36,538 nt of DNA from Pseudomonadota bacterium (GCA_029555385.1 JAKPSH010000012.1:1-36538); one strand, 5' to 3'. Positions 16,564 to 26,446 are shown, counted from the first letter of the stretch. Notes: a model not told the origin generated them from the sequence alone. Made by a program: numbers and translations.

Positions 16564-16866
16564 ATGGCGAGCATTAAGAAGAACATTTATCAAATTATCC
16601 GGCGGCCGCGAATTACCGAAAAAGGTGCGCTGATTGGTTCGGTGTCCAACGGCGTTGTCTTCGAAGTTCATCCGCGGGCAAATAAGGCGGAAATTAAAAA
16701 TGCGGTGGAGCAGATTTTTGACGTGAAAGTAAAGGCTGTCCGCACTGTGAACTATATGGGCAAGGTGAAGCGTGTGGGACGGCGGATCGGGCAGCGCGGG
16801 GCATGGAAAAAAGCTTACGTGTTCCTGAAAGAGGGCAGTTCGATCGACATCATTGAGGGCTTGTAA
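16564..16866 (+). CDS. rplW: 50S ribosomal protein L23
   Basis: L23, 100 residues, at the tunnel exit, docking site for trigger factor and SRP. IYQIIRRPRITEKGALIG and the K-V-K-R-x-G-R-R-I-G-x-R loop are typical. It starts 14 nt after rplD with TAGGAG somewhat distant from the ATG, and is followed by rplB after 20 nt, as in standard S10 operons. Confidence 0.98.
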   Translation: MASIKKNIYQIIRRPRITEKGALIGSVSNGVVFEVHPRANKAEIKNAVEQIFDVKVKAVRTVNYMGKVKRVGRRIGQRGAWKKAYVFLKEGSSIDIIEGL

Positions 16867-16886
16867 ACACAGCGGCGTGAATTGTC

Positions 16887-17714
16887 ATGGGTATTAAAAG
16901 TTTCGAACCGATCACAGCAGGGCAGCGTTTTCGTCAGTCGGCTGATTTTGTTGAGTTGACGAAGGATAAGCCGGAAAAGAGTCTGCTGCGCAAGCAGAAA
17001 CGCATCAATGGGCGCAACGCAAATGGGCGCATTACCATGCGCCGGCGCGGCGGCGGGCATAAACGCAAGTATCGAGTGATTGACTTTAAGCGTGACAAAG
17101 CCGGAGTGCCGGGCAAAGTGGCGGCGATCGAGTATGATCCGAACCGCAGTGCGCGCATTGCGCTGATTCACTACGCGGATGGAGACAAGCGCTATATTCT
17201 TTGCCCCGACGGGTTGAAGGTTGGACGAGTGATTCTCTCCGGCGCGGAAGCGGAAGTACGGGCTGGCAACGCACTTTTGCTTCGTGATATCCCGGTCGGC
17301 GAAATGATGCATAATGTTGAGATGCGTCCGGGCGGTGGCGGTGTGCTTGCGCGAAGCGCCGGCAACAGCGTGCAGCTGATGGCCAAGGTGGGAAAGTATG
17401 CACTGCTGCGGCTGCCTTCGGGAGAACAGCGTAAAGTGCTGCTTAGCTGTATGGCAACCATCGGCGTCGTCGGCAACTCCGATCACGCCAATATTAGTCT
17501 GGGTAAAGCTGGTGTGAAGCGCTGGCTCGGGCGGCGTCCGAAAGTGCGCGGCGTGGCGATGAATCCGGTTGATCATCCCCATGGCGGCGGCGAAGGCAAG
17601 ACCTCCGGCGGACGACATCCAGTGTCTCCGTGGGGCACGCCGACCAAGGGTTATAAGACTCGCAGCAATAAGAATACGGACAAGTTTATCGTCCGGCGGC
17701 GGGGCAAGAAGTAG
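16887..17714 (+). CDS. rplB: 50S ribosomal protein L2
   Basis: L2, 275 residues, full length, required for subunit association and peptidyl transfer. It contains the [18 protein letters not shown]-terminal basic segment and [19 protein letters not shown] near residues 224-243, with the essential His of PVDHPHGG. The C-terminus is basic ([10 protein letters not shown]). It lies in the usual order between rplW and rpsS. Confidence 0.98.
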   Translation: MGIKSFEPITAGQRFRQSADFVELTKDKPEKSLLRKQKRINGRNANGRITMRRRGGGHKRKYRVIDFKRDKAGVPGKVAAIEYDPNRSARIALIHYADGDKRYILCPDGLKVGRVILSGAEAEVRAGNALLLRDIPVGEMMHNVEMRPGGGGVLARSAGNSVQLMAKVGKYALLRLPSGEQRKVLLSCMATIGVVGNSDHANISLGKAGVKRWLGRRPKVRGVAMNPVDHPHGGGEGKTSGGRHPVSPWGTPTKGYKTRSNKNTDKFIVRRRGKK

Positions 17715-17745
17715 AGCTGACTGAAGAACAGAGGAGCGAGAGAAT

Positions 17746-18027
17746 ATGCCACGTTCAGTCAAAAAAGGACCGTTTGTTGATGATCATCTGGTGAAGTGGG
17801 TTGAGCGGGCAAAGAACGGCACGCACAAAGGGCCGATTAAGACCTGGTCCCGCCGTTCGACAATTACGCCCGATATGGTGGGTCTGACGTTTGCGGTCCA
17901 CAACGGAAAGAAGTTTTTGCCCGTGTTTGTGAGCGACAACATGGTTGGTCATAAGCTGGGTGAATTTGCGCCGACTCGGACGTTTATTCGTCATGGCGGT
18001 GATAAGACAGCGACCAAAGCAGCGTAA
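17746..18027 (+). CDS. rpsS: 30S ribosomal protein S19
   Basis: S19, 93 residues, in the 30S head, contacting S13 and the A-site region. [15 protein letters not shown] and [24 protein letters not shown] are family signatures, and the [12 protein letters not shown] segment follows. GAGGAG upstream is a clear ribosome-binding site. rplV follows after 23 nt. Confidence 0.98.
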   Translation: MPRSVKKGPFVDDHLVKWVERAKNGTHKGPIKTWSRRSTITPDMVGLTFAVHNGKKFLPVFVSDNMVGHKLGEFAPTRTFIRHGGDKTATKAA

Positions 18028-18050
18028 ATTTTGAGGCGGAGGCAGGAGCA

Positions 18051-18419
18051 ATGCCAAAGACGAAAGAGGAACAAGGCTATATTTCAAAGGCGGTCTTGCG
18101 CAACACCCGGGTTGCTCCGCGCAAGGCCCGGCTGGTTGTCGATCTTGTGCGCGGCAAGCGCGTTGAGAGGGCGCTGGATATTCTGAGCTGCTGCGACAAG
18201 AAGACGGCTCCGCTTTTGCGCAAGCTTGTTATGTCGGCGGTGGCCAACGCGAAAGAGATTTCCAAGGTTGATGTTGACGAACTTTATATCAAGAAGGTGT
18301 GGGTTGATGAGGGGCGCAAGTTCGATCGCGTAATGCCGCGCGCGCGTGGAATGGCTACGCCAATTCGCAAACGGCACAGCACAATTACCGTTGTACTTGA
18401 CGAAGTGGGTGCGGTCTAA
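18051..18419 (+). CDS. rplV: 50S ribosomal protein L22
   Basis: L22, 122 residues, with an extended beta-hairpin reaching the exit tunnel. NTRVAPRKARLVVDLVRGK and the hairpin segment DEGRKFDRVMPRARGMATPIRKRHSTI are conserved. A purine-rich GGAGGCAGGAG site lies just before the ATG. rpsC follows after 57 nt. Confidence 0.98.
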   Translation: MPKTKEEQGYISKAVLRNTRVAPRKARLVVDLVRGKRVERALDILSCCDKKTAPLLRKLVMSAVANAKEISKVDVDELYIKKVWVDEGRKFDRVMPRARGMATPIRKRHSTITVVLDEVGAV

Positions 18420-18476
18420 GAACTGCATCCGGGTGTAGATAAACAAGGGAGAGCAGAAAAGGAGTTTTAGGGCAGC

Positions 18477-19136
18477 ATGGGTCAAAAAGTCCATCCCAAA
18501 GGATTCCGGTTGGGAGTCACTGAAACGTGGTTGTCGCGATGGTATAAGAACCGTGGATACGGCGAACAGCTGCACCAGGACTTCTTTTTGCGCAGTTACG
18601 TCAACAACCGGCTCTCCGGTGCTGGAGTTTCCAGTGTAGAAATTGAGCGCGCGGCAAATCGTGTGAAAATTAATGTGCGCACGGCGCGCCCAGGCTTGGT
18701 TATCGGCAAAAAGGGAAAGGACATCGAGGATCTGCGGGCAGAGCTGAAACGTGTTGTTGGCCGCGAGGTGACGATCAACATTATTGAGATTCGTAAACCT
18801 GACCTTGACGCCCAGCTTGTGGCGGAAAGCGTTGCCAATCAGCTCGTGCGCCGTGTCGCGTTCCGACGGGCAATGAAGGACGCAATTTCCCGTGCGATGC
18901 GGATGGGTGCGGAGGGTGTAAAAGTTTCTGTAGCCGGAAGACTGGGCGGTGCTGATATCGCTCGCACGGAATGGAGCCGTGAAGGACGAGTGCCCCTGCA
19001 TACCCTGCGGGCTAAGATTGATTATGGCTTTGCTGAGGCGCGGACGACCTACGGGGTTATCGGCGTGAAATGTTGGATTTTCCGCGGCGAGATGGGCGAG
19101 GGCATTGATGCTGCCCAGCCTGTATCGGCCGTCTGA
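18477..19136 (+). CDS. rpsC: 30S ribosomal protein S3
   Basis: S3, 219 residues, lines the mRNA entry channel. It starts [16 protein letters not shown]. The KH domain GXXG loop is IGKKGKDI, and the C-terminal half contains [22 protein letters not shown]. It is preceded by AAGGAG and AGGG. Length and order are standard. Confidence 0.98.
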   Translation: MGQKVHPKGFRLGVTETWLSRWYKNRGYGEQLHQDFFLRSYVNNRLSGAGVSSVEIERAANRVKINVRTARPGLVIGKKGKDIEDLRAELKRVVGREVTINIIEIRKPDLDAQLVAESVANQLVRRVAFRRAMKDAISRAMRMGAEGVKVSVAGRLGGADIARTEWSREGRVPLHTLRAKIDYGFAEARTTYGVIGVKCWIFRGEMGEGIDAAQPVSAV

Positions 19137-19172
19137 TTGATTTGGCAGGCTTCAGACTGAGGACGAAACGCT

Positions 19173-19601
19173 ATGTTAGCTCCGAAGAGAGTAAAACACC
19201 GCAAGGCGATGAAGCAGGTTCGTCACCTGCGCGGTACGGAAACACGCGGCAATTATGTGGCTTTTGGTGATTACGGCCTGATGGCGCTTGCTCCGGCATG
19301 GGTCAGCAACCGGCAGATTGAGGCGGCCCGTGTCGCGTTGTCTCGCCACTTGAAACGCGGCGGCAAAGTTTGGATACGGATTTTCCCCGATAAGCCGCTG
19401 ACGACGAAACCCGCCGAAACGCGGATGGGTAAAGGAAAAGGTGCTCCTGAGCATTGGGTGGCTGAAGTGCGCGCGGGGAAGGTGATGTACGAAATTAAGG
19501 GGGTCACTGAAGATATCGCTAAGCAGGCGCTTCGTTTGGCCGGATCTAAGCTGCCGATGAGGACAAAGGTCGTTGTGCGGCAGCAGAGCACGATCCTGTA
19601 A
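19173..19601 (+). CDS. rplP: 50S ribosomal protein L16
   Basis: L16, 142 residues, positions the A-site tRNA near the peptidyl transferase centre. It starts [15 protein letters not shown] and includes the conserved [25 protein letters not shown] segment. GAGGA lies about 8 nt before the ATG. rpmC follows after 34 nt. Confidence 0.98.
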   Translation: MLAPKRVKHRKAMKQVRHLRGTETRGNYVAFGDYGLMALAPAWVSNRQIEAARVALSRHLKRGGKVWIRIFPDKPLTTKPAETRMGKGKGAPEHWVAEVRAGKVMYEIKGVTEDIAKQALRLAGSKLPMRTKVVVRQQSTIL

Positions 19602-19635
19602 TTGCTGGGATGCCGCAAATAGTGAGGTTGGAGCA

Positions 19636-19863
19636 ATGAAAACAAGGGACGAAATCAAAGAGCTGCGCGGCTTGAAGGATTCCGAATTGGCGGATCGCGC
19701 GCTGAGCACTGAGGAAGAGCTGATGAAGCTTCGTTTCCGGCATGCCTCGGGTCAGCTTGAGCAGACTGCGCAACTTGAGAAGCTGCGCCGGCGCATTGCG
19801 CGGATCAAGACGGTTTTGCGGGAAAAGAAGAGAGCTGCGCAACACGCGGCATCGGCGAATTAA
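19636..19863 (+). CDS. rpmC: 50S ribosomal protein L29
   Basis: L29, 75 residues, a two-helix protein at the exit-tunnel rim next to L23. [19 protein letters not shown] and [19 protein letters not shown] are typical. The open frame extends upstream, but GGTTGGAG just before the ATG at 19636 and homology set the start. A short basic tail ([14 protein letters not shown]) extends slightly beyond the usual length. Confidence 0.96.
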   Translation: MKTRDEIKELRGLKDSELADRALSTEEELMKLRFRHASGQLEQTAQLEKLRRRIARIKTVLREKKRAAQHAASAN

Positions 19864-19887
19864 CGCTAGTAGAATCGGACACAGGTC

Positions 19888-20166
19888 ATGGAAAAAGCTG
19901 AGCAGAAAGAGCAGCAAAGGGGTTTGATGAAAACCCAAGAAGGATACGTGGTGAGCAACGCCATGAATAAGTCGGTGATCGTGGCCGTAAGCCGCCAAAA
20001 GAAACATACGCAATACGGTAAGTATGTGCGGCAGACTAAGAAGTATATGGCGCATGACGAATCGAACTCCTGTCAGACGGGCGACCGGGTGCGAATTGTT
20101 GAAACGCGGCCGCTGAGCAAGCGGAAGCGCTGGCGGGTGCAGGCGATTGTCGAAAAGGCTTTGTGA
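19888..20166 (+). CDS. rpsQ: 30S ribosomal protein S17
   Basis: S17, up to 92 residues, an OB-fold early 16S rRNA binder. [36 protein letters not shown] and the [18 protein letters not shown] motif are clear. Two starts compete: the ATG at 19888 (weak AGG) gives a hydrophilic [12 protein letters not shown] extension, while the ATG at 19927 has AAGGGG 5 nt upstream and gives 79 residues. The shorter form is equally plausible. Confidence 0.95.
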   Translation: MEKAEQKEQQRGLMKTQEGYVVSNAMNKSVIVAVSRQKKHTQYGKYVRQTKKYMAHDESNSCQTGDRVRIVETRPLSKRKRWRVQAIVEKAL

Positions 20167-20175
20167 GGATGGTTT

Positions 20176-20544
20176 ATGATCCAGCAAGAAACAATTCTCG
20201 ATGTTGCTGATAACTCCGGTGCGCGAAAGGTGATGTGCATCAAAGTGCTCGGCGGTTCACGGCATCGGTATGCTACCGTGGGGGATATCATTGTTGTGTC
20301 CGTGAAAGATGCAATCCCCAACGCCAAAGTGAAGAAAGGAGATGTTCACCGTGCGGTTGTGGTGCGGACCGCCAAAGCGATTGCCCGCCCCGATGGGTCA
20401 TACATTAAATTCGATACCAATTCTGCGGTGCTGATTAACAATCAAAAAGAGCCGATCGGAAACCGTATTTTTGGTCCGGTGGCCCGTGAACTGCGGGGCA
20501 AGGATTTTATGAAGATAATCTCGTTAGCGCCTGAGGTGCTCTAA
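20176..20544 (+). CDS. rplN: 50S ribosomal protein L14
   Basis: L14, 122 residues, at the subunit interface, binding L19 and the silencing factor RsfS. It starts [27 protein letters not shown] and ends with [19 protein letters not shown], both family hallmarks. GAGGA precedes the ATG. Its stop TAA overlaps the ATG of rplX by one base (TAATG), implying coupled translation. Confidence 0.98.
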   Translation: MIQQETILDVADNSGARKVMCIKVLGGSRHRYATVGDIIVVSVKDAIPNAKVKKGDVHRAVVVRTAKAIARPDGSYIKFDTNSAVLINNQKEPIGNRIFGPVARELRGKDFMKIISLAPEVL

Positions 20545-20945
20545 TGGCAGCGAAGAAAAAGGCAGCGCCTGCGGCGAAAGCAGGCAAGCGGATTGTGACC
20601 GCACTGAAGGTGGGCGACCCGGTGATGGTTCTTTGCGGCGGCAATAAGAAGAAAGGAAAGATCCTTAAATCGCAGACCGGCAAGGTTTTGCGCATTCTGC
20701 CGAAGCGAAGCCGCGTTGTTGTCGAGGGGCTGAATATTATTAAACGGCATAAGAAAGCGATGACCTCGCGGGACAGCGCCGGAATTTTGGAGAAGGAAGG
20801 TTCGGTTCATATTTCCAATGTGATGTATTACCGGGAAGAATTGAAGCGCCCGGTCCGGATCAAAATGAAGCTGCTTGACGATGGACGTAAAGTCCGCGGC
20901 TTCATTAATCCGCAGACCAAAAAGTTTGAGCAGATTGACGTTTAG
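20544..20945 (+). CDS. rplX: 50S ribosomal protein L24 with N-terminal extension
   Basis: L24, 133 residues, an initiator of 50S assembly. The KOW core is visible as KVGDPVMVLCGGNKKKGKILKS, followed by VVVEGLNIIKRHKK. The first ~17 residues ([16 protein letters not shown]) are an Ala/Lys-rich extension absent from most L24 proteins of about 103 residues. The ATG overlaps the rplN stop. An internal start would have to begin without an obvious ribosome site. Confidence 0.97.
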   Translation: MAAKKKAAPAAKAGKRIVTALKVGDPVMVLCGGNKKKGKILKSQTGKVLRILPKRSRVVVEGLNIIKRHKKAMTSRDSAGILEKEGSVHISNVMYYREELKRPVRIKMKLLDDGRKVRGFINPQTKKFEQIDV

Positions 20946-20958
20946 CCGGGGGTGAGAG

Positions 20959-21513
20959 ATGGCCAGACTGAAGAGTCTCTACGAGAAAGAAATTGTGCCG
21001 CAACTCTGTAAGGAGTTCGGCTACGGGAATATGATGGAAGTGCCGCGGCTGGAAAAAATCGTCGTCAATATGGGTGTGGGCCGTGAAGCTACGCAGAACT
21101 CGAAAATTGTCGATATTGCTGCGGAAGAGCTGGCGCGGATCACGGGACAAAAGCCGGTTATTCGTAAAGCAAGAAAATCAATCGCGAATTTCAAATTGCG
21201 TCAAGGAATGTCGATCGGAACATCGGTGACGCTGCGGCGTGAACGGATGTATGAGTTTATGGATCGTTTTATTACCATCGCGCTGCCCCGTGTGCGCGAT
21301 TTTAAGGGTATTTCACGCACGGCATTTGACGGACGCGGCAACTATTCGGTCGGCTTGGCGGAACAAACGATCTTCCCTGAAGTTGATATCGATAAGGCGC
21401 AAATCCGTGGTTTGAACATTACGTTTGTAACTACGGCGAAGACTAACCGGGAAGGCGAGGCGTTGTTGGAGAAATTCGGCTTTCCGTTCCGCGGCAAACC
21501 CGCAGGTAACTAA
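20959..21513 (+). CDS. rplE: 50S ribosomal protein L5
   Basis: L5, 184 residues, binds 5S rRNA in the central protuberance. [37 protein letters not shown] and the [19 protein letters not shown] segment are diagnostic. GGGGGTGAG is located just upstream of the ATG. It lies in the standard order L14-L24-L5-S14. Confidence 0.98.
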   Translation: MARLKSLYEKEIVPQLCKEFGYGNMMEVPRLEKIVVNMGVGREATQNSKIVDIAAEELARITGQKPVIRKARKSIANFKLRQGMSIGTSVTLRRERMYEFMDRFITIALPRVRDFKGISRTAFDGRGNYSVGLAEQTIFPEVDIDKAQIRGLNITFVTTAKTNREGEALLEKFGFPFRGKPAGN

Positions 21514-21535
21514 GACAGACAGGGCAAAGGAGCGT

Positions 21536-21721
21536 ATGGCAAAAAAGTCTTTGATGATTAAGGCAAAACGCACACCGAAGTTTAAGGTGCGCCGCTACAA
21601 TCGCTGTCTCTGCTGCGGACGGCCGCGAGCTTACTATAGAAAATTCAGACTCTGCCGACTCTGCCTGCGCGATCGGGCGATGAAGGGAGAGATTCCAGGT
21701 CTCACAAAAGCGAGTTGGTAA
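21536..21721 (+). CDS. rpsZ: 30S ribosomal protein S14, zinc-binding type Z
   Basis: Short S14 of 61 residues with a zinc ribbon formed by Cys24, Cys27, Cys40 and Cys43, against about 100 residues for the zinc-free form. The core [18 protein letters not shown] and the ending [11 protein letters not shown] are typical. AAAGGAG is an excellent ribosome site. S4 and L36 in this window are also zinc forms. Confidence 0.98.
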   Translation: MAKKSLMIKAKRTPKFKVRRYNRCLCCGRPRAYYRKFRLCRLCLRDRAMKGEIPGLTKASW

Positions 21722-21734
21722 AGGAGGATGGTCA

Positions 21735-22133
21735 ATGATTACTGATCAAATCGCCGATCTGTTGACCCGCATTCGAAATGCCCAAGGGGCAGGACATCCG
21801 GCTGTCGCAATTCCAGCGTCAAAAACAAAGGAGCGGATTTTGAACCTCCTTTGCGAGGAAGGCTATGTGGCGAAAGTTGAAGCGGCGCAAGATCTGGCCG
21901 GCAAGCCGCAGCTTAAGGCTTTCCTGAAGTATAACCCGCGGGGTGAGCCGGTGATTAAGGAGCTGCGCCGGATAAGCCGTCCCGGACGAAGGATTTATGT
22001 GGGCAAGGATGAAATTCCACTGAACCGGGGCGGATTGGGTATCGTCATCGTTTCGACTTCTAAGGGGATGTTGAGCGATCAGGCCGCGCGCAAAGCTGGT
22101 TTGGGCGGCGAGCTGGTATGTTCTGTATTCTAG
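21735..22133 (+). CDS. rpsH: 30S ribosomal protein S8
   Basis: S8, 132 residues, binds the central domain of 16S rRNA and in E. coli also represses the spc operon. ITDQIADLLTRIRNAQ and the C-terminal STSKGMLSDQAARKAGLGGELVCSVF are conserved. A near-perfect AAGGAGG precedes the ATG. A 66-nt gap with no ORF follows before rplF. Confidence 0.98.
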   Translation: MITDQIADLLTRIRNAQGAGHPAVAIPASKTKERILNLLCEEGYVAKVEAAQDLAGKPQLKAFLKYNPRGEPVIKELRRISRPGRRIYVGKDEIPLNRGGLGIVIVSTSKGMLSDQAARKAGLGGELVCSVF

Positions 22134-22199
22134 CGCCGGGATGTTTGCCGGGGCTCATGTAGACTGTAGCTTAAGCAAGAGTCAAGGACGGGTAGGAAG

Positions 22200-22748
22200 A
22201 TGTCACGAATAGGAAAACAACCGGTAGTGCTGCCGAAAGGCGTGAAGGCCATCGTCGCTGGTCAGCTGCTCAAGGTCGAAGGCCCGAAGGGCAAGCTTGA
22301 ACGTCAGGTGCAGCCGCAAATCAAAGTCGAATTGGTTGAAGGCAAACTCGTATTTACCCGTTCGAGCGATGAGACCAAGATTCGCGCACTGCACGGTATG
22401 GAACGGGCGCTGGCGAACAATATGGTCAAAGGTGTGGCGGAGGGGTTTGAGAAACAGCTTGCGCTTGTTGGCGTCGGCTACCGCGTGGAGGAAAAGGGGA
22501 AGAATCTTCTTTTTAATCTCGGCTACTCCCATCCGATTGAGTTTGATATTCCTCCCGGGATCACGGCAAGCCTGGTCAAAGAGGGACGTGAGGTGTTTGT
22601 GAAGGTCGAGGGGATTGATCGTCAGTTGGTCGGGCAGATTGCGGCTAAGATCAGAGAGCTGCGCGCCCCCGAGCCTTATAAGGGAAAAGGTGTCCGCTAT
22701 CGCAACGAAGTAGTGCGGACAAAGGCAGGAAAGGCGGGCAAGAAATAA
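22200..22748 (+). CDS. rplF: 50S ribosomal protein L6
   Basis: L6, 182 residues, with two tandem related domains near the sarcin-ricin loop. It starts MSRIGKQPVVLPKGV and ends with the conserved ELRAPEPYKGKGVRY segment. GGTAGGAAG precedes the ATG. A 52-nt gap separates it from rplR. Confidence 0.98.
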   Translation: MSRIGKQPVVLPKGVKAIVAGQLLKVEGPKGKLERQVQPQIKVELVEGKLVFTRSSDETKIRALHGMERALANNMVKGVAEGFEKQLALVGVGYRVEEKGKNLLFNLGYSHPIEFDIPPGITASLVKEGREVFVKVEGIDRQLVGQIAAKIRELRAPEPYKGKGVRYRNEVVRTKAGKAGKK

Positions 22749-22800
22749 GGGAAGCCGGTTATTGTCCGGCGAATCTGAGTTGCAGAAAACGGCGTAAGAT

Positions 22801-23172
22801 ATGGACAAAGCAAAGAAGCAGAAAAAAAAGGTTGAAGCACGTGCAACGCGCCAAGCGCGAGTGCGCACCAGGGTGCGGGGAAGCGATGAGCAGCCGCGTC
22901 TGTGCGTGTTCAGAAGCCTGAAGCACACCTATGCTCAGCTAATATCGGATGAAAGCGGTACCGTGCTGACCTCAGCTTCGTCGAAGGGTTTATGTCCTGA
23001 AGGCGTGTCTGCTGGTTCGGTTGCCGGCGCGAAGCTCGTCGGCCAGAAGATTGCGGATTTGGCTAAAGAAAAGGGAGTCAAGCAGGTTGTTTTTGATCGT
23101 AATGGCTATGTTTATCATGGACGGGTCGCGGCAGTTGCTGACGGGGCCCGGGAAGCGGGGCTTAAGTTTTAA
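22801..23172 (+). CDS. rplR: 50S ribosomal protein L18
   Basis: L18, 123 residues, binds 5S rRNA together with L5. A basic N-terminus ([22 protein letters not shown]) leads into [17 protein letters not shown] and the C-terminal [26 protein letters not shown]. No strong ribosome site precedes the ATG; GGCG about 10 nt upstream is weak. Confidence 0.98.
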   Translation: MDKAKKQKKKVEARATRQARVRTRVRGSDEQPRLCVFRSLKHTYAQLISDESGTVLTSASSKGLCPEGVSAGSVAGAKLVGQKIADLAKEKGVKQVVFDRNGYVYHGRVAAVADGAREAGLKF

Positions 23173-23193
23173 GCGTTATTAGGGAGGCTGCAA

Positions 23194-23736
23194 ATGGGTG
23201 CGAAGTATCCACGTCCACCACACAGGAAAGTGACCGCTGGTGAAGCCGGCGAGCTGACGGATAAGGTGGTATTTATCAACCGGGTGGCTAAGGTTGTTAA
23301 GGGCGGACGGCGTTTTAGTTTCAGCGCGCTTGTGGTTACCGGCGATCAGAATGGATCCGTCGGTTACGGGCTGGGCAAGGCGAACGAAGTTCCCGATGCT
23401 ATCGCGAAAGGCAGTGAAGGTGCGCGCAAGGCGCTTGTGCGGGTGCCGCTTCAGGGAACGACAATCCCGTTCGAGGTGATTGGGCAATCAGGTTCGGCGA
23501 AAGTCTTGCTTAAACCCGCCAATCCGGGAACCGGAGTTATCGCTGGCAGCGCCGCGCGAAGCATTTTAGAGCTTGTTGGCGTGAAGGATATCTTGACCAA
23601 GTCTTTCGGTTCGCAAAATCCGCATAATGTTTTGGCCGCGGTAATTGACGGACTGTTGCAGCTTGAGTCGCCCGATGAAGTTGCTTCGCGCCGCGGCAAG
23701 CCGCTGGAGCAGATTCAATATCATACTTTTGGATAA
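23194..23736 (+). CDS. rpsE: 30S ribosomal protein S5
   Basis: S5, 180 residues, important for decoding accuracy and mRNA unwinding. The double-stranded RNA-binding segment [18 protein letters not shown] and [15 protein letters not shown] are clear, followed by the S5 C-terminal fold with [26 protein letters not shown] precedes the ATG. Confidence 0.98.
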   Translation: MGAKYPRPPHRKVTAGEAGELTDKVVFINRVAKVVKGGRRFSFSALVVTGDQNGSVGYGLGKANEVPDAIAKGSEGARKALVRVPLQGTTIPFEVIGQSGSAKVLLKPANPGTGVIAGSAARSILELVGVKDILTKSFGSQNPHNVLAAVIDGLLQLESPDEVASRRGKPLEQIQYHTFG

Positions 23737-23749
23737 GCAGGTGGCAAAG

Positions 23750-23941
23750 ATGGCGCAGAAAAAGATACTTGTGCAGCAGATTCGCAGCGGTATTCGCACT
23801 CCGAAACCGCAGAAACTGACGCTGAAGGCCTTAGGTCTGGGGCGGATCGGCAAGCAAGCTGTACATCGTAAGGATGAGGCAACATTGGGTATGATTCGCC
23901 GGGTGGCGCATCTCGTGACGGCGAAAGAGATTTCTGAGTAG
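23750..23941 (+). CDS. rpmD: 50S ribosomal protein L30
   Basis: L30, 63 residues, a small 50S protein found in only some bacteria. ILVQQIRSGIRTPKPQKLTLKALGLGRIG and the EATLGMIRRVAHLVTAKE ending match the family. I set the start at the ATG 23750 because GCAGGTGG is 6 nt upstream; an in-frame GTG at 23741 would overlap that site. Confidence 0.95.
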   Translation: MAQKKILVQQIRSGIRTPKPQKLTLKALGLGRIGKQAVHRKDEATLGMIRRVAHLVTAKEISE

Positions 23942-23964
23942 TTCATTTGCGGAGCAGACCGAAG

Positions 23965-24477
23965 ATGGCAAGAAAAGGCGGGGCAAAATCAAAACCAGGC
24001 AGTGTTGCGGACGGCGTGAAGATGATCGGGTTGTCGAATCTTTCACCGGTTCCTGGTTCCCGGCACCGGCGCAAGCGTCTGGGGCTTGGGGAAGGATCTG
24101 GATCGGGTAAAACTTGTGGACGCGGCGGCAAGGGGCAGACAGCCCGCAGCGGCGGCAGGGTGCCGCGCGGATTTGAAGGCGGGCAAATGCCGCTGCACCG
24201 GCGTCTGCCGAAAGTCGGATTTACTTCGCGCAAGAAGCTTCGCGGGGACAACGTATTTACCGTTATCTCGACGGCAAAGTTGATGCAGATTGCCCAGGAT
24301 GGAGCCGTGACTCTTGAACTGTTGCGCAGCAAAGGACTGCTCAGCGCTGATGGCCGGTTGAAAGTGCTTGGCGGCAGCGCTGTTGAGCAAAAGCTTTCTG
24401 TTGAAGCTCATGCGGTAAGTGCCTCAGCTAAAGAAGCAATCGAAAAGGCTGGCGGAGTCGTGACACTAATCCAGTAA
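23965..24477 (+). CDS. rplO: 50S ribosomal protein L15
   Basis: L15, about 170 residues, a late 50S assembly protein. The Gly/Arg-rich N-terminus (LSPVPGSRHRRKRLGLGEGSGSGKTCGRGGKGQTAR) and GFEGGQMPLHRRLPKVGF are diagnostic. With the ATG at 23965 there is an unusual ~19-residue leader before the standard LSNLSPVPGS; the ATG at 24022 would give the usual length. GGAG lies about 10 nt before 23965. Confidence 0.94.
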   Translation: MARKGGAKSKPGSVADGVKMIGLSNLSPVPGSRHRRKRLGLGEGSGSGKTCGRGGKGQTARSGGRVPRGFEGGQMPLHRRLPKVGFTSRKKLRGDNVFTVISTAKLMQIAQDGAVTLELLRSKGLLSADGRLKVLGGSAVEQKLSVEAHAVSASAKEAIEKAGGVVTLIQ

Positions 24478-24520
24478 GTGCATCTTCTGCGTCGTGTGCT
24501 AAACCATATCAAGCGGGGAA

Positions 24521-25864
24521 ATGATGATTCCTGGAGTATCTGATGCGGCCAAGATTCCAGAGCTCAGAAGGAGAGTCCTGTTTACTCTGGGAATGCTGAT
24601 TGTTTACCGGGTCGGGATTTTTGTACCGACCCCCGGAATTGATGCGGCGAAGTTTCGCAGCTTGTTTGAACAGTCAGCGAGCACGCTTTTTGGCATGGTC
24701 AACATGTTCTCTGGCGGGGCGTTGGAGAACTTTTCGATTTTTGCTCTAGGCATCATGCCCTATATCAGCGTCTCGATTATCATTCAGCTGCTGACGACAA
24801 CGTGGAAGCCGCTGGAGGAGCTTTCTAAAGAGGGAGATGCGGGACGGCGTACAATCACAAAATACACGCGCTGGGGTACTGTGGTCCTGGCTTTTGCACA
24901 GGGCACAGCCATAAGTTATGGATTGCAGCAGCAGGGATTTGCGGCTGAATCGGGAATGTTCTTCATTATAAAATCGGCTGTCACTTTAGCGGCTGGCACG
25001 GCTTTCATTATGTGGCTGGGTGAGCAAATCACTGAATTCGGCATTGGCAATGGCATCAGTATGATTATTTGCGCTGGTATTATTGCCCGCATGCCCGCTA
25101 CGTTGCTGATGACGTTTGATCTAATGGGCACGGGCGAAGTTACGCCATTTACAATGCTGCTGCTTTTGGGTTTTGGGGCGGCAATCGTGACGTTTATTGT
25201 TTTTGTTGAGCGAATCCAGCGGCGCATTCCAGTGCAGTACCCCAAGCGCGCGATGGGCAAGCGGATGACGCAAGCTGCGACGCAGCATATGCCATTGAAG
25301 CTCAATATCTCTGGAGTTATTCCGCCGATTTTTGCTTCTGCTCTGATGCTTTTTCCGGCGACCTTGGCTCAGCTCGGTGGCGGCAAGTTTTTTGAAGGGT
25401 ATCTGCGCTTATTAAACCGCGGGGAGCTTTTCTACAATTTGATTTACGGCGGGCTGATTATCTTTTTTGCTTATTTCTATACGGCGATGATTTTTGACCC
25501 GCAGCAGATTTCGGACAACTTGAAGAAGAACGGCGGCTTCATTCCGTCAATCCGTCCGGGGAAGGATACTTCAGACTTTTTGAGCAGAGTGCTGTCGCGG
25601 CTTACTTTGTGGGGCGGACTTTATCTGTGCTTTATCTGTATCGTGCCGCAGCTTGTTTACGCTAGGTTGGGAGCCGCATCCTTTACTTACTTTTTTGGCG
25701 GCACAGCAGTGCTGATCGTTGTTGGCGTCGTGATGGATACGATATCGCAGATTGAGACACATATTGTTGCGCGCAACTATGACAGCTTCATGAGCAAAGG
25801 GCCGGGTAAAATTCGCGGTATGGGCCGGGCGACGCAGATGGGTGGACGGTTGATTCGCAGGTAG
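24521..25864 (+). CDS. secY: Preprotein translocase subunit SecY
   Basis: Central channel of the Sec translocon, 447 residues with the expected ten membrane helices. Landmarks are RRRVLFTLGMLIVYRVGIFVPTPG (TM1), the plug/TM2 region with GALENFSIFALGIMPYISVSIIIQLL, and the cytoplasmic loop VQYPKRAMG. The C-terminus is basic (GPGKIRGMGRATQMGGRLIRR). Two adjacent ATG codons follow GCGGGGA; I chose the first. adk starts 3 nt after the stop. Confidence 0.98.
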   Translation: MMIPGVSDAAKIPELRRRVLFTLGMLIVYRVGIFVPTPGIDAAKFRSLFEQSASTLFGMVNMFSGGALENFSIFALGIMPYISVSIIIQLLTTTWKPLEELSKEGDAGRRTITKYTRWGTVVLAFAQGTAISYGLQQQGFAAESGMFFIIKSAVTLAAGTAFIMWLGEQITEFGIGNGISMIICAGIIARMPATLLMTFDLMGTGEVTPFTMLLLLGFGAAIVTFIVFVERIQRRIPVQYPKRAMGKRMTQAATQHMPLKLNISGVIPPIFASALMLFPATLAQLGGGKFFEGYLRLLNRGELFYNLIYGGLIIFFAYFYTAMIFDPQQISDNLKKNGGFIPSIRPGKDTSDFLSRVLSRLTLWGGLYLCFICIVPQLVYARLGAASFTYFFGGTAVLIVVGVVMDTISQIETHIVARNYDSFMSKGPGKIRGMGRATQMGGRLIRR

Positions 25865-25867
25865 GGC

Positions 25868-26446
25868 ATGAGCATGAAAACAGTTTTTCTTGGTGCTCCG
25901 GGAGCAGGTAAAGGTACTCAGGCAAAACGGTTTGCCCAAGCGCAAGGTATCGCGCATATCAGCACCGGAGACATGCTGCGTGCAGCGGTCGCCAGCGGCA
26001 GCGCGTTGGGTTTGCAGGCAAAAAAAATTATGGATGACGGGCAGCTAGTTCCAGATAAGCTGATTGTCGAGCTAATTGAAGAACGGACGCAGCAAGCAGA
26101 CTGCCGCCGGGGTTATATTTTAGACGGTTTCCCACGTACCGTGGAGCAAGCTGAGGCCCTTGCCGTGATGCTGGAACGCCGCAAAGAATCACTGGATAGT
26201 GTTGTGCTGTTTGATTTGGCGGAAGAAGAAGTGCTGCGCAGACTCGCCTACCGGCGAACGGTCGAGTCACGAAGCGATGATTCGGAAGAAACTCAACTTA
26301 AGCGGCAGCGGATCTACCAGGAGCAGACTGCGCCGCTTATTCAGTATTATCGCGATCAAGGTGTGCTTAAGGTTGTTGATGCGGCTGGCACTATCGATCA
26401 GGTTTATTCAGCGCTGGAGCAGGCTTTCGCTGCTCAGGGCAGATAG
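25868..26446 (+). CDS. adk: Adenylate kinase, short-lid form
   Basis: Catalyses 2 ADP to ATP + AMP. The 192-residue protein has P-loop GAPGAGKGT (9-17), AMP-binding STGDMLR and LVPDKLIVEL, and DGFPRT. The LID is short: only RTVESRSDDSEETQLKRQR between the CORE strands, without the zinc or long insertion of 214-220-residue enzymes. A second ATG lies 6 nt inside the frame. It sits between secY and map, a widespread arrangement. Confidence 0.97.
   Translation: MSMKTVFLGAPGAGKGTQAKRFAQAQGIAHISTGDMLRAAVASGSALGLQAKKIMDDGQLVPDKLIVELIEERTQQADCRRGYILDGFPRTVEQAEALAVMLERRKESLDSVVLFDLAEEEVLRRLAYRRTVESRSDDSEETQLKRQRIYQEQTAPLIQYYRDQGVLKVVDAAGTIDQVYSALEQAFAAQGR

Noticed and set aside
16815..17762. Long - strand frames opposite rplB, rpsC and other ribosomal genes
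   Set aside because: All lie opposite proven ribosomal-protein genes and have no family features.
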